Assembly (NCBI RefSeq): GCF_001591265.1
Contig: NZ_BCUL01000002.1
Location: 1 to 64,000 of the forward strand
DNA from: Moraxella atlantae NBRC 14588
GTDB lineage: Bacteria; Pseudomonadota; Gammaproteobacteria; Pseudomonadales; Moraxellaceae
Reading direction: 5' to 3'
Length of the DNA: 64,000 nucleotides
Positions 17,468 through 25,429 of the stretch are shown in pieces. Under the pieces are notes generated by a model. It was not told the DNA's origin and made no database searches. It saw only the letters and a program-made list of their open reading frames with translations. The position numbers and the translations under genes are program-made. How positions within the stretch are numbered: position 1 is the stretch's first letter; each line of letters begins with the position of its first letter.

Positions 17468-17545
17468 ATAGTTCTTTGACCCTATTGACTTTAAGATTTT
17501 TTGCGCTTTGCTGATTAATATATGCTGATTTTACAAGGCTGATTC

Positions 17546-18586
17546 ATGATTGCGACGTTATCAAACGCCTACCGTTCTTGGGCATTTCGAGTCACTATTT
17601 GGCTACTGTTTGCTGCAGCGGCAGGTGCATTGACCTTTGTGGTTTGGGGTGCGTCACAAGTCAAGCCAGCGCTGACCAAACAAGGGCAGACCGCTGATAA
17701 TCCCATTATCCCCGATCCAGCGGCTTTATTGGCAAGTAAGGCACCCAATGAGACAGTTGAACTGGTCAAACCTGTCGAATTTGATGCCGTTATTCGTGAT
17801 ATGCGCAGCTATCCTGATGAATTTAAAGACATTAATTTCATCAAAGCCAATAAAAACAAATACACCGTGCAGGTGATGAATGTTGGCGAGCATGATGTGG
17901 TGGCAGATTATCTCTTGACCCGTGACGATCGTAAGCAGTTCAATTATTTTCGTATCACCAATGGCAACGCCAAAAGCAATAAAGAAAACCCTGATGCGCA
18001 AAAACGCTATGTACTGACCTATGGGTTGTTTGGTAGCCAAGCTGATGCAGTCAATGCCAGCCGCGATATTAAGTTTGATTTACCGCCGAATGTGAAGCCG
18101 ATTGTTGAGAGCATCAGCGTCTATGAGCCTATCATGGACGATTATGAAATTAGCTTGCCAGTGCAAGATTTGAGTAACGCTCCACGCGCGGTAAAGCTTA
18201 ATAAAACCAACAAAGAACTGCCTGCGCCCAAAGCCAAGCCAAAACCAACCACTGACAATAAACCAAAAGCGAGCAGCAGCGAATCAAGCAACACAACGTC
18301 TGATAAAACGCAAGATAAGCCAAAACCCAAAGACAGCGATAGCACCGCAAAACCTGCGCGCAGTATCAAAGAGTCAAGCAATAAACAAGATACGTTGTCG
18401 ATTCAAGAAACCCGTGCACCGCACAGCGAATCGCGTCCGCTGCCTGTTGAAAGCGGCGCGCCACCCAAGCTGCCGCCTGAACCACCGCGCGAGCGTCCAG
18501 TGCGTAGCAGTGAAAATAGTGGGTCAAGCAGTAACAGCGGTAATAATGTGGGTAACGGTAGCACAAGCAGCAACAGTGGCAACTAG
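17546..18586 (+). CDS. Membrane-anchored SPOR-like domain protein
   Basis: A 346-residue protein with a short cytoplasmic N-terminus, one membrane helix (about 14-36) and a periplasmic part. Residues 105-175 contain two related strand motifs (KYTVQVMNV and RYVLTYGLFGSQADAVNASR), the pattern of a SPOR peptidoglycan-binding domain. The last ~130 residues are low complexity, first Lys/Pro/Ser-rich then a Ser/Asn/Gly tail. A SPOR/DamX-like protein commonly follows aroB in gamma-proteobacteria, where it locates to the division septum; that role is inferred here. Start: ATG with AAGG eight bases upstream. The SPOR assignment is by eye and should be taken as likely rather than certain. Confidence 0.75.
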   Translation: MIATLSNAYRSWAFRVTIWLLFAAAAGALTFVVWGASQVKPALTKQGQTADNPIIPDPAALLASKAPNETVELVKPVEFDAVIRDMRSYPDEFKDINFIKANKNKYTVQVMNVGEHDVVADYLLTRDDRKQFNYFRITNGNAKSNKENPDAQKRYVLTYGLFGSQADAVNASRDIKFDLPPNVKPIVESISVYEPIMDDYEISLPVQDLSNAPRAVKLNKTNKELPAPKAKPKPTTDNKPKASSSESSNTTSDKTQDKPKPKDSDSTAKPARSIKESSNKQDTLSIQETRAPHSESRPLPVESGAPPKLPPEPPRERPVRSSENSGSSSNSGNNVGNGSTSSNSGN

Positions 18587-18649
18587 CGGCATTTTTCGCT
18601 GATTTTGTCTGGTGGGCTAGGGTAATAAGCAGCTGGGTAACAAGTAACC

Positions 18650-20152
18650 GTGGTAAACGTTAAACGCCTATTGGGTGAAACGCTGATTTATGGCATTGGC
18701 GCGATTTTGCCGCGTGTGATCACGTTTTTGCTCAATCCGCTATATATTCATTACATTGATAAGCAGGCGTTTGCGGTGTTCACCAGCCTGTACGCGTGGA
18801 TTGCGTTTGTCAATATTGTGCTGACCTTTGGTTTTGAGACGGCGTATTTTCGTTTTGCGGCAGTCAAAAACAACCTTGATCAATCAGTCGACGCCCAAGC
18901 TGCCAAGCAGGCCGCCATTGCGCAAGAATCGCGCGTGTTTAACACAGCGTTTTGGTTCGTTGCAGGGCTTGCCAGCACGTTTTTGATCAGCGTTTTATGG
19001 TTGAATCAACCACTGGCGAATGTACTTGATTATGGCGCAAATCCTGAGTTTGTCCGTTGGATGGCATGGATCGCGTTTTTTGACGCACTGTGTATGCTGC
19101 CATTTGCTTGGCTGCGTTTTTATGGCTATCCTGTGCGCTATTCACTGGTGCGCGTGATAGCAATCGTGCTGCAAACGGCGGTGGTTATCGCCCTGTTTAC
19201 CGTGGTGCCACCGTCTATCGCGGCATCACTTGGCCTGACTGCCCAAGTTGCGTATCCATTTTATGCCAATTTGCTTGCCAGTATCGCCACCTTTGTTATG
19301 CTGCTGCCGATTGTTGCGCGTGTACGCCTGCGCTTTGATCGCGCACTGTTTCGTCAGATGATTGCCTATTCGTATCCTGTGATGCTGGCAGGGCTGGCGT
19401 TCATGGTCAATGAAAATTTTGACAAAATCATTCAGTATTATTTGATTGATAAAGCCGATGCAGGCGCGTATGGCGGCTGTTATAAGCTTGCGGTATTGAT
19501 GACGTTGTTTGTCACCGCGTATCGCATGGGTATTGAGCCGTTTTTGTTTAAGCAGATGCAGTCGGCGGATGCTAAGCAAACTTACGCACGGATGACAGAA
19601 TACTTTGCGCTGTTTGCTTCGGTGGTCGCACTTGCGATTATTGCCAACATTGGCTGGCTAAAACGTTTATTTATCACTGATGCCAGCTATTGGACGGCAA
19701 TTGGGATTGTGCCGATTATCGTCATCGCCAATTTGTGTTTTGGCATTTATTATAATCTCTCAACGTGGTACAAAGTCACCGACCGCACGTTGGTGGGTTC
19801 AGCGATTTCGTGGGTTGGCGCAGGCTTGACGATCATACTGCATCTGCTGCTGCTGTCGCGGTTTGGTTTTATGGCATCGGCATGGATTACGCTTGCTGTG
19901 TATGCCGCGATGATGGTCATCTCATACGCCTTGGGGCAGCGTTTTTACCCTATCGCATATCGGGTCAAAAAAGTGGGTGCATTGCTAGCGGCGATGGTGG
20001 TGGCAAGTGTATTGGTGGTGTGGTCAGATTATGCGTTTTGGTGGTCAAATGCGTGGCTGATCGCCTATATGGTGTTGCTGGGCTATACAGAGCGCAAGCT
20101 ATTGCTGCCTGTTTGGGCAAAAATCAAACACCGCTTGCCAGTGATCGGCTAA
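18650..20152 (+). CDS. Oligosaccharide flippase family (Wzx/MATE-like) membrane protein
   Basis: A 500-residue polytopic inner-membrane protein with 12-14 hydrophobic segments and an N-terminal pattern (LLGETLIYGIGAILPRVITF) seen in polysaccharide biosynthesis/O-antigen flippases of the MOP superfamily. The conserved ENFDKIIQYYLI stretch in the middle is family-like. It would move a lipid-linked sugar across the inner membrane, but no glycosyltransferases are adjacent, so the substrate cannot be given. Start is GTG; no strong ribosome-binding site. A terminator follows at 20199. Confidence 0.85.
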   Translation: MVNVKRLLGETLIYGIGAILPRVITFLLNPLYIHYIDKQAFAVFTSLYAWIAFVNIVLTFGFETAYFRFAAVKNNLDQSVDAQAAKQAAIAQESRVFNTAFWFVAGLASTFLISVLWLNQPLANVLDYGANPEFVRWMAWIAFFDALCMLPFAWLRFYGYPVRYSLVRVIAIVLQTAVVIALFTVVPPSIAASLGLTAQVAYPFYANLLASIATFVMLLPIVARVRLRFDRALFRQMIAYSYPVMLAGLAFMVNENFDKIIQYYLIDKADAGAYGGCYKLAVLMTLFVTAYRMGIEPFLFKQMQSADAKQTYARMTEYFALFASVVALAIIANIGWLKRLFITDASYWTAIGIVPIIVIANLCFGIYYNLSTWYKVTDRTLVGSAISWVGAGLTIILHLLLLSRFGFMASAWITLAVYAAMMVISYALGQRFYPIAYRVKKVGALLAAMVVASVLVVWSDYAFWWSNAWLIAYMVLLGYTERKLLLPVWAKIKHRLPVIG

Positions 20153-20198
20153 GCGTTGATACGGATTACATGTCAGTAACCAACGCGCAACAACCAAT

Positions 20199-20230
20199 AA
20201 AGACAGGCGTAGCCGGCACCTGTCTTTTTT
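20199..20230 (+). terminator. Intrinsic terminator of the flippase gene
   Basis: A 9-bp stem AAAGACAGG (20199-20207) with CCTGTCTTT (20219-20227) runs into a T tract, 47 bp after the flippase stop codon. The convergent minus-strand gene ends at 20281. Confidence 0.8.
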
Positions 20231-20280
20231 ATTTTTCAATTTTTTTGTTTTGTCAAGTGACTATAAAACTTTTTTAGGGT

Positions 20281-21117
20281 TTAGTGGGTTGGCAACGCTT
20301 GCCCAAATACCACACCTTCATTCAAGCGTAGCTGTAGGCTGTCGGTATAAGTCACCGATAACGGGCTTGCACCATCTAGCCCCAATTTGCGTAGCCGCTG
20401 CGCCATCGGATGGGTTGATTTGCCCACCTGCAAGACAAAATTGCCTTTACCAGCAAGTTTTGCCCCGTTTAAGGTGCGCGTGTTGGACGTTGCGCGGATC
20501 AAATTGCCATCTAGTTCAGAATATAGCACCAAATCCGACCATGGCGCAGGCACACTATTGCCAAATTGCCCTTGCAAACGCACAATATCTTGTGTGTCAT
20601 CGCGCGGATGTTTGACCGCGCCCATAAAGCCATCATCGCTGAGTTTAAAATCAATACTGGTGACAAATTTGGGATAGCCCCAACCTTCAACGCCTGCCAC
20701 GCACGCCAGTTTGTCAGTCACAGGCAAATCGACCACCCAAAAGCCTGTATTGCGGCGGTCAGTCGGTAGCATCATGTCAAGCAGTGGCAATTTAGATTTG
20801 CCATGATAGCCTTTTTGTTTGGGCTGCACCAAAATTACAGGCGCGACCTCAAAATACGGATTGCCATCAGTCAGTTCACGATAGTCATAAAACGCCACGC
20901 TAAACAAAGCTTTATTGCGCGGTAATTTGACGACCTCAACTTGGTGACTGTGGACGACTTGTTGCGCCTTTTTGTAATCAACCAAAAAAAATGCAATCAG
21001 GCTTGATGCGTCAAAGTATTTGACGGGTAGGTGATTAACGTCACCTGTGCTTAGGGTTTTTGCCTTGACGGTTTGTTGAAAAAACGGGTCATATTGCCAT
21101 TGATTGGTCTTGTGCAT
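20281..21117 (-). CDS. Acetoacetate decarboxylase family protein
   Basis: A 278-residue protein of the acetoacetate decarboxylase superfamily. Seen: GVEGWGYPKFVTSI (the family's E-x-W-G-Y-P-K segment), the N-terminal YFDASSLIAFFLVD strand and the central VAFYDYREL. In true decarboxylases two adjacent Lys form and tune the Schiff base; here the region does not show a convincing KK pair, so the chemistry may differ (the superfamily includes aldolase-dehydratases and hydrolases). It stands alone, with its ATG near 21117 and the IS relic beyond. The family call is good; the enzymatic role is open. Confidence 0.8.
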   Translation of the reverse strand: MHKTNQWQYDPFFQQTVKAKTLSTGDVNHLPVKYFDASSLIAFFLVDYKKAQQVVHSHQVEVVKLPRNKALFSVAFYDYRELTDGNPYFEVAPVILVQPKQKGYHGKSKLPLLDMMLPTDRRNTGFWVVDLPVTDKLACVAGVEGWGYPKFVTSIDFKLSDDGFMGAVKHPRDDTQDIVRLQGQFGNSVPAPWSDLVLYSELDGNLIRATSNTRTLNGAKLAGKGNFVLQVGKSTHPMAQRLRKLGLDGASPLSVTYTDSLQLRLNEGVVFGQALPTH

Positions 21118-21328
21118 ACGGGGTTCCTGTTTTTAATCTTGTAAGGTTTATCAAAAATTTTATTAAGTAATTTAGCAATTTATGCTTAAAACAATGAAAA
21201 ATCAGTGTAAAACAAAATTGCGTTACACCGTGTTGTGACTGTGTTATGGCTGCGTTTAAGGCGTTTTGGCTGAAAGGGTTACTAACTGTTTATTGAAATC
21301 TACTTAAATATATGCAATAATACCTATT

Positions 21329-21406
21329 ATGAATAGATTAACAAGTATCAATCAAGCTTCACAGCAGTTAGGTGTGTCTATCTCAACGCCGTCAAAGAGG
21401 TTTTAG
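21329..21406 (+). pseudogene. 5' relic of an IS607-type serine recombinase (tnpA)
   Basis: A 25-codon frame opens with ATG at 21329 and ends at TAG 21404-21406. It encodes a MerR-like helix-turn-helix start (SINQASQQLGVSIST) as found at the N-terminus of IS607 TnpA recombinases, then diverges (PSKRF) and stops. The whole catalytic serine-recombinase part is missing and tnpB begins two bases later. This looks like an internal deletion that fused the first tnpA codons to the tnpB leader. Confidence 0.6.
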
Positions 21407-21407
21407 A

Positions 21408-22565
21408 ATGACAGTCATTCGTGGACACATTATTCGACTTGACCCAACAGACAAACAAGCCACCTACTTTGCAAAAGCTTGCGGCGTGGCTCGCCTTGCC
21501 TATAACTGGGCATTGGCAGAATGGCAAAACCAATATCAAGCGGATAAGACCTACCGTGACGACTGCCTAGCAAACGGTATCGAAATTGACAGCACTAAAC
21601 TAAACAAACCCTCACAAGGCAAACTGCGTAAACAGCTGAACGCCATCAAACGCACCCAATTTCCCTTTATGCTAGAAGTCACTAAATGTAGTCCACAACT
21701 TGCCATCATGCAGTTAGGGGACGCATTTAAACGCTTTTTTAAAGGGGAAGCCAAATACCCACAATTTCGCAAAAAAGGCGTTGATGATAGATTTAGCCTA
21801 TCCAACGACCAATTTAGAATTGACGGCAAGCGTATAAAAATCCCTAATTTGGGTTGGGTGCGTATGTCTGAACCGCTACGTTATCACGGTAAAATCCTAT
21901 CGGCTAAAATCTTTAAGAAAGGCGGTGATTGGTTTGTTAGTGTTGCTATTGAATTGGCAGATATTATCACGCCACTACCCAAAACAGGTAAAGCAGTTGG
22001 CATAGACTTAGGCATTACCGACTTAGCCGTGTTATCAGACGGTACAAAAATCCAAGCACCCAAACCGCTTAAACAGCAATTGCAAAAACTCAAACGTCTA
22101 AGCAAACAGCTTAGTCGTAAACAAAAAGGCTCAAACAATCGTGCCAAAGCGAAAACCAAGCTATCACGATTACACGCCAAAATTGGCAATATCCGCAAGG
22201 ATTTTACCCACAAGCTAACTACTCACTTAGTCAAAGAATACGACACCATTTGCATTGAGGATTTGAATGTAAGTGGTATGGTGCGTAACCGTAAATTGGC
22301 TAGGGCGATTAGTGATTTAGGTTTTTATGAGTTTAAACGCCAGTTGATTTATAAAGCCAATCAATGGGGCAAAGTCGTTAAAGAAGTGGATAGATTTTAC
22401 CCCTCAAGTAAAACCTGCTCAAATTGTGGCTTTATCATGGCTAAAGCGGATTTGACCTTGAATGTGCGCAACTGGCAATGCCCTAGCTGTCACACCCAAC
22501 ATGACCGTGACATAAACGCCAGTATCAATATTTTGAACAATGCAACAAAAGTTTTAACTGTCTAG
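21408..22565 (+). CDS. tnpB: TnpB RNA-guided nuclease of an IS607/IS200-IS605-type element
   Basis: A 385-residue TnpB. The start at 21408 is chosen from AGAGG at 21396-21400, seven bases upstream. The RuvC-like active site is complete: Asp200 in GIDLGITD, Glu284 in CIEDLNVSGM, and Asp366/Asp368 in HDRDINAS. The four-cysteine zinc ribbon (CSNC...CPSC) sits between the last two. TnpB proteins are omegaRNA-guided DNA nucleases that promote retention of their element; here the partner recombinase is reduced to a relic, so the gene may be immobile yet still encode an active nuclease. The flanking genes (acetoacetate decarboxylase family, priA) are chromosomal. Confidence 0.92.
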   Translation: MTVIRGHIIRLDPTDKQATYFAKACGVARLAYNWALAEWQNQYQADKTYRDDCLANGIEIDSTKLNKPSQGKLRKQLNAIKRTQFPFMLEVTKCSPQLAIMQLGDAFKRFFKGEAKYPQFRKKGVDDRFSLSNDQFRIDGKRIKIPNLGWVRMSEPLRYHGKILSAKIFKKGGDWFVSVAIELADIITPLPKTGKAVGIDLGITDLAVLSDGTKIQAPKPLKQQLQKLKRLSKQLSRKQKGSNNRAKAKTKLSRLHAKIGNIRKDFTHKLTTHLVKEYDTICIEDLNVSGMVRNRKLARAISDLGFYEFKRQLIYKANQWGKVVKEVDRFYPSSKTCSNCGFIMAKADLTLNVRNWQCPSCHTQHDRDINASINILNNATKVLTV

Positions 22566-22700
22566 GCAGTTAATAAGGCGGTGAGTTCCACCGTGTCAGT
22601 CTATGGAGTTGATGTAAGACTTTAGCCCAATGGCGAGAGCAAACAACGGTGAAGTAGAAAGAAAACGCTAATTTTGCCATTTGGTAGATTTAGGTAGGTT
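22545..22700 (+). ncRNA. Candidate omegaRNA region at the tnpB 3' end
   Basis: In characterised TnpB elements the guide RNA overlaps the 3' end of tnpB and runs to the element's right end. Here the tnpB stop is embedded in an inverted repeat (TTAACTG ... CAGTTAA, about 22553-22571), followed by CGGTG/CACCG stems around 22580-22595 and about 100 bp of further non-coding sequence before priA ends at 22727. The element's right boundary was not identified. The ncRNA role is inferred from family knowledge and position. Confidence 0.3.
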
Positions 22701-22726
22701 TTTCGGAACGGTATATGGAAAAAATA

Positions 22727-24925
22727 TTAGCCCCAGCCGACGGGGTCAATATCTAACGAGAGGCGCATATAAGCGGCAGAAGGCATCGCCAAAACTTGTG
22801 CCCACCATTGGTTCAATAAATCATGCAAAGTGGCGCGGTTTTGGCTTAGCAGAAGTAATTGCGAATGATAGCGGCTATTTTTTTTGGTCATCGGTGCGTC
22901 AATAATCGGTGACACACTCACGCCAAGCGCACTTAACTGCTCAGACCGTGGAAGCAACTGGCGCGCATCACTCAACGCTTGGTGGTTTTTGGCCAGCGTT
23001 TTGCTTTCGGCGCGCACCAAGCAGGCGTGGCGATAGGGCGGCAAGCCCAACATTTTGCGCTCTGCCAACAGCTGCTGCGCCAATGCCAAATAACCATGCC
23101 GCACCAAGGTGAGTAGGGCAGGGTTCTCAGGCTGCACGGTTTGGATGAGCACGCGCCCTGCTTTATCGGCGCGTCCTGCGCGTCCTGCTACCTGTACTAT
23201 CAGCTGTGCGGTGTGCTCAGGTGAGCGAAAATCCGCCGATAAAAAGCCGCGGTCAGCATTTGGCATCACCACCAGCGTGACATTGGCAAAATGATGACCT
23301 TTCGCCACCATCTGCGTGCCGACCAAAATCGCCGATGGCTCATCGTGAATTTGCTGATACAGCCGCTGCCAGCTGTCTTTACGCCGCGTAGTATCGCGAT
23401 CAATCTGAATAATCGGCGTGTCTGCAAATAGTTCTTGTAAACCCTCAACCAGCCGTGCCGTGCCCATACCCATTGGGTCAAGATTGGGGCTGTTGCACAC
23501 GGGACAGGCAGACGGAATCATCTGCTGCCAGTCGCAATGGTGGCATTTTAGCTGCGCCGCAGGCGTATAATGCACGGTCAAATGCGCGTCACAGCGTGGG
23601 CAATCGGCTTGCCAACCACACGCCGCGCACAGCAAAATTGGCGCATAGCCACGCCGATTAAGAAATACCAAGACTTGCTCGCCATCAGCCAGCGTGCGCT
23701 GCATCGCGGCAATAACGCTACTGGCTAGACCATGCTGAGATTTGTATTGCCGTGCATCGACAATTTGCATGGGTGCAAGCTGGGCATTACCTGCGCGTGC
23801 CGTCAGAGTTAGCTCATCAAGTTTACCCTGTTGCACCAACGCAAGGCTCTCAAGCGATGGCGTTGCCGTGCCTAACACCACGACAATACCGCGTTTAAAC
23901 CCGCGGTACAAGGCAACATCAGTGGCATGATAACGCAACGTATCTTGTTGCTTATAGGACAGATCATGCGCTTCATCGACGATAATCATGCCAAGATTGG
24001 CAAACGGATATAGCACCGCAGAGCGCGTACCGATGATAATTTGGGCAAAGCCCTCGCGGCACGCTTGCCACCCCTGCAGACGCGCATTGTCGGTCAGCCC
24101 CGAATGCAGCATCAGCACATCAGTAGCAAAACGCTCGGCAAAACGTTGGCGTGTCTGCGGTGTTAAGCCGATTTCAGGCACCAAAATCAGCACCTGCTGC
24201 CCTGCTGCCAGCACATTGGTCATGGCTTGTAGATAGACCTCGGTTTTGCCGCTGCCTGTGATCCCATTGAGTAAAAAACCGTGATAACCGCCCGTGTGAT
24301 AAGCCTCAGTGATGGCATCAACAGCGCGTTGTTGGTCAGCATTGAGCGTCAGGCTGTTTACCACTTCGGTAATAGGGGCAGGTTTTTCGGGCACGCGCCA
24401 ATGTGATGTTAATAAACCTTTTTCGCTAAAATCTTGCAAAAATTTGCGCTCAACACCTGCCGCCAAGGCTTGCGATTCGGCAATAGGCGCATCACGGCTG
24501 AGCATCTCAAACAAAGCAAATTGTTCACGCTGCTTATGGGCGCGGCGGCTGATATCACCGTCTTGCAAAGCGCGCGCCAGTTGCCAATAACGCTCGCTAA
24601 AATTCAACGCTGCGCCTTGACGCAACAGCGTCGGCAACATCACCGCGTACACATCGCCGAGCGGATAATGGTAATATTGCGCCAACCACGCGGCAAACTC
24701 ACGCATGCCATCATCAAGCAGCGGCTGCGTGTCGAGCACCTCTTGCACGGCTTTGATTTTTTCGGGCGCAAGCTCACTGTGGTCAATATGCGCGACCACA
24801 ATGCCGACCAAAGATTGCCGCCCAAACGGCACACGCACACGCGCACCAACAGGTGGTCGCACCGCGTCAGTACGATAATCAAATACCCGATACAGCGGCA
24901 CGGGCAACGCCACTTGAATTAGCAT
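22727..24925 (-). CDS. priA: Primosomal replication restart helicase PriA
   Basis: A superfamily-2 3'-5' DNA helicase that reloads the replisome at stalled forks. 732 residues from the ATG at 24925; an in-frame TTG at 24964 would add 13 residues. Order: N-terminal 3'-DNA-end-binding domain, Walker A GITGSGKTEVY, DEAH box (VDEAHDLSYKQQD), the zinc-binding module with eight cysteines (CAAC, CPRC, CHHC, CPVC), helicase motifs V/VI (VGTQMVAKGHHF; QVAGRAGR) and a C-terminal domain ending in DIDPVGWG. ridA lies 46 bp upstream on the same strand and the two may be co-transcribed. Confidence 0.97.
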   Translation of the reverse strand: MLIQVALPVPLYRVFDYRTDAVRPPVGARVRVPFGRQSLVGIVVAHIDHSELAPEKIKAVQEVLDTQPLLDDGMREFAAWLAQYYHYPLGDVYAVMLPTLLRQGAALNFSERYWQLARALQDGDISRRAHKQREQFALFEMLSRDAPIAESQALAAGVERKFLQDFSEKGLLTSHWRVPEKPAPITEVVNSLTLNADQQRAVDAITEAYHTGGYHGFLLNGITGSGKTEVYLQAMTNVLAAGQQVLILVPEIGLTPQTRQRFAERFATDVLMLHSGLTDNARLQGWQACREGFAQIIIGTRSAVLYPFANLGMIIVDEAHDLSYKQQDTLRYHATDVALYRGFKRGIVVVLGTATPSLESLALVQQGKLDELTLTARAGNAQLAPMQIVDARQYKSQHGLASSVIAAMQRTLADGEQVLVFLNRRGYAPILLCAACGWQADCPRCDAHLTVHYTPAAQLKCHHCDWQQMIPSACPVCNSPNLDPMGMGTARLVEGLQELFADTPIIQIDRDTTRRKDSWQRLYQQIHDEPSAILVGTQMVAKGHHFANVTLVVMPNADRGFLSADFRSPEHTAQLIVQVAGRAGRADKAGRVLIQTVQPENPALLTLVRHGYLALAQQLLAERKMLGLPPYRHACLVRAESKTLAKNHQALSDARQLLPRSEQLSALGVSVSPIIDAPMTKKNSRYHSQLLLLSQNRATLHDLLNQWWAQVLAMPSAAYMRLSLDIDPVGWG

Positions 24926-24970
24926 GGCTAAGGGGTTTAAAAAGTGCTGCTTAATCTTAGACAAAGCACC

Positions 24971-25351
24971 TTAAGCTAAGTGCAAAATCGCCTCGATTTC
25001 AACCACCGCGCCTTTGGGCAAGGCTGCAACTTGCACCGCCGCACGCGCAGGATAGGGTGCGATCAAACGCTCAACAAAAAGTTTGTTTAATGCGTCAAAA
25101 TCAGCTAAATCCGTCAAAGATACATTGAATTTGACCACATCTGCCAATGAACCGCCTGCTGCTTGGCAAATTGCCGCGATGTTATCAAGCACCTGACGCG
25201 CCTGTGCTTCAAAGCCTTGCGCTAACTGCATGGTTTTGGGATCAAGCCCGATTTGCCCCGATACATACACGGTTTGTCCAACTTTAACGGCTTGTGAATA
25301 CGTGCCGACGGCGGCAGGTGCGTTGTCAGTTTGGATAATCTCACGGCTCAT
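24971..25351 (-). CDS. ridA: Reactive intermediate deaminase RidA (YjgF family)
   Basis: A 126-residue trimeric enzyme that hydrolyses reactive enamine/imine intermediates released by PLP enzymes such as threonine dehydratase. Seen: the TYSQAVKVGQTVYVSGQIG segment and the C-terminal RAAVQVAALPKGAVVEIE with the substrate-binding Arg and the invariant Glu. The length is exactly typical. It lies between spoT and priA on the same strand, the spoT-ridA order being common in gamma-proteobacteria. Confidence 0.95.
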   Translation of the reverse strand: MSREIIQTDNAPAAVGTYSQAVKVGQTVYVSGQIGLDPKTMQLAQGFEAQARQVLDNIAAICQAAGGSLADVVKFNVSLTDLADFDALNKLFVERLIAPYPARAAVQVAALPKGAVVEIEAILHLA

Positions 25352-25429
25352 AAATTAATCCTTTTAAACGTATAAAAAACTGTATTTATCAATATGCAAT
25401 ACGCGAAATAGCTTATTTGGAATGTACCA

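Noticed and set aside
21118-21328. Search for an IS left end or a full tnpA upstream of the TnpB gene
   Set aside because: Beyond the 25-codon relic no recombinase sequence, terminal inverted repeat or flanking duplication could be found by eye.
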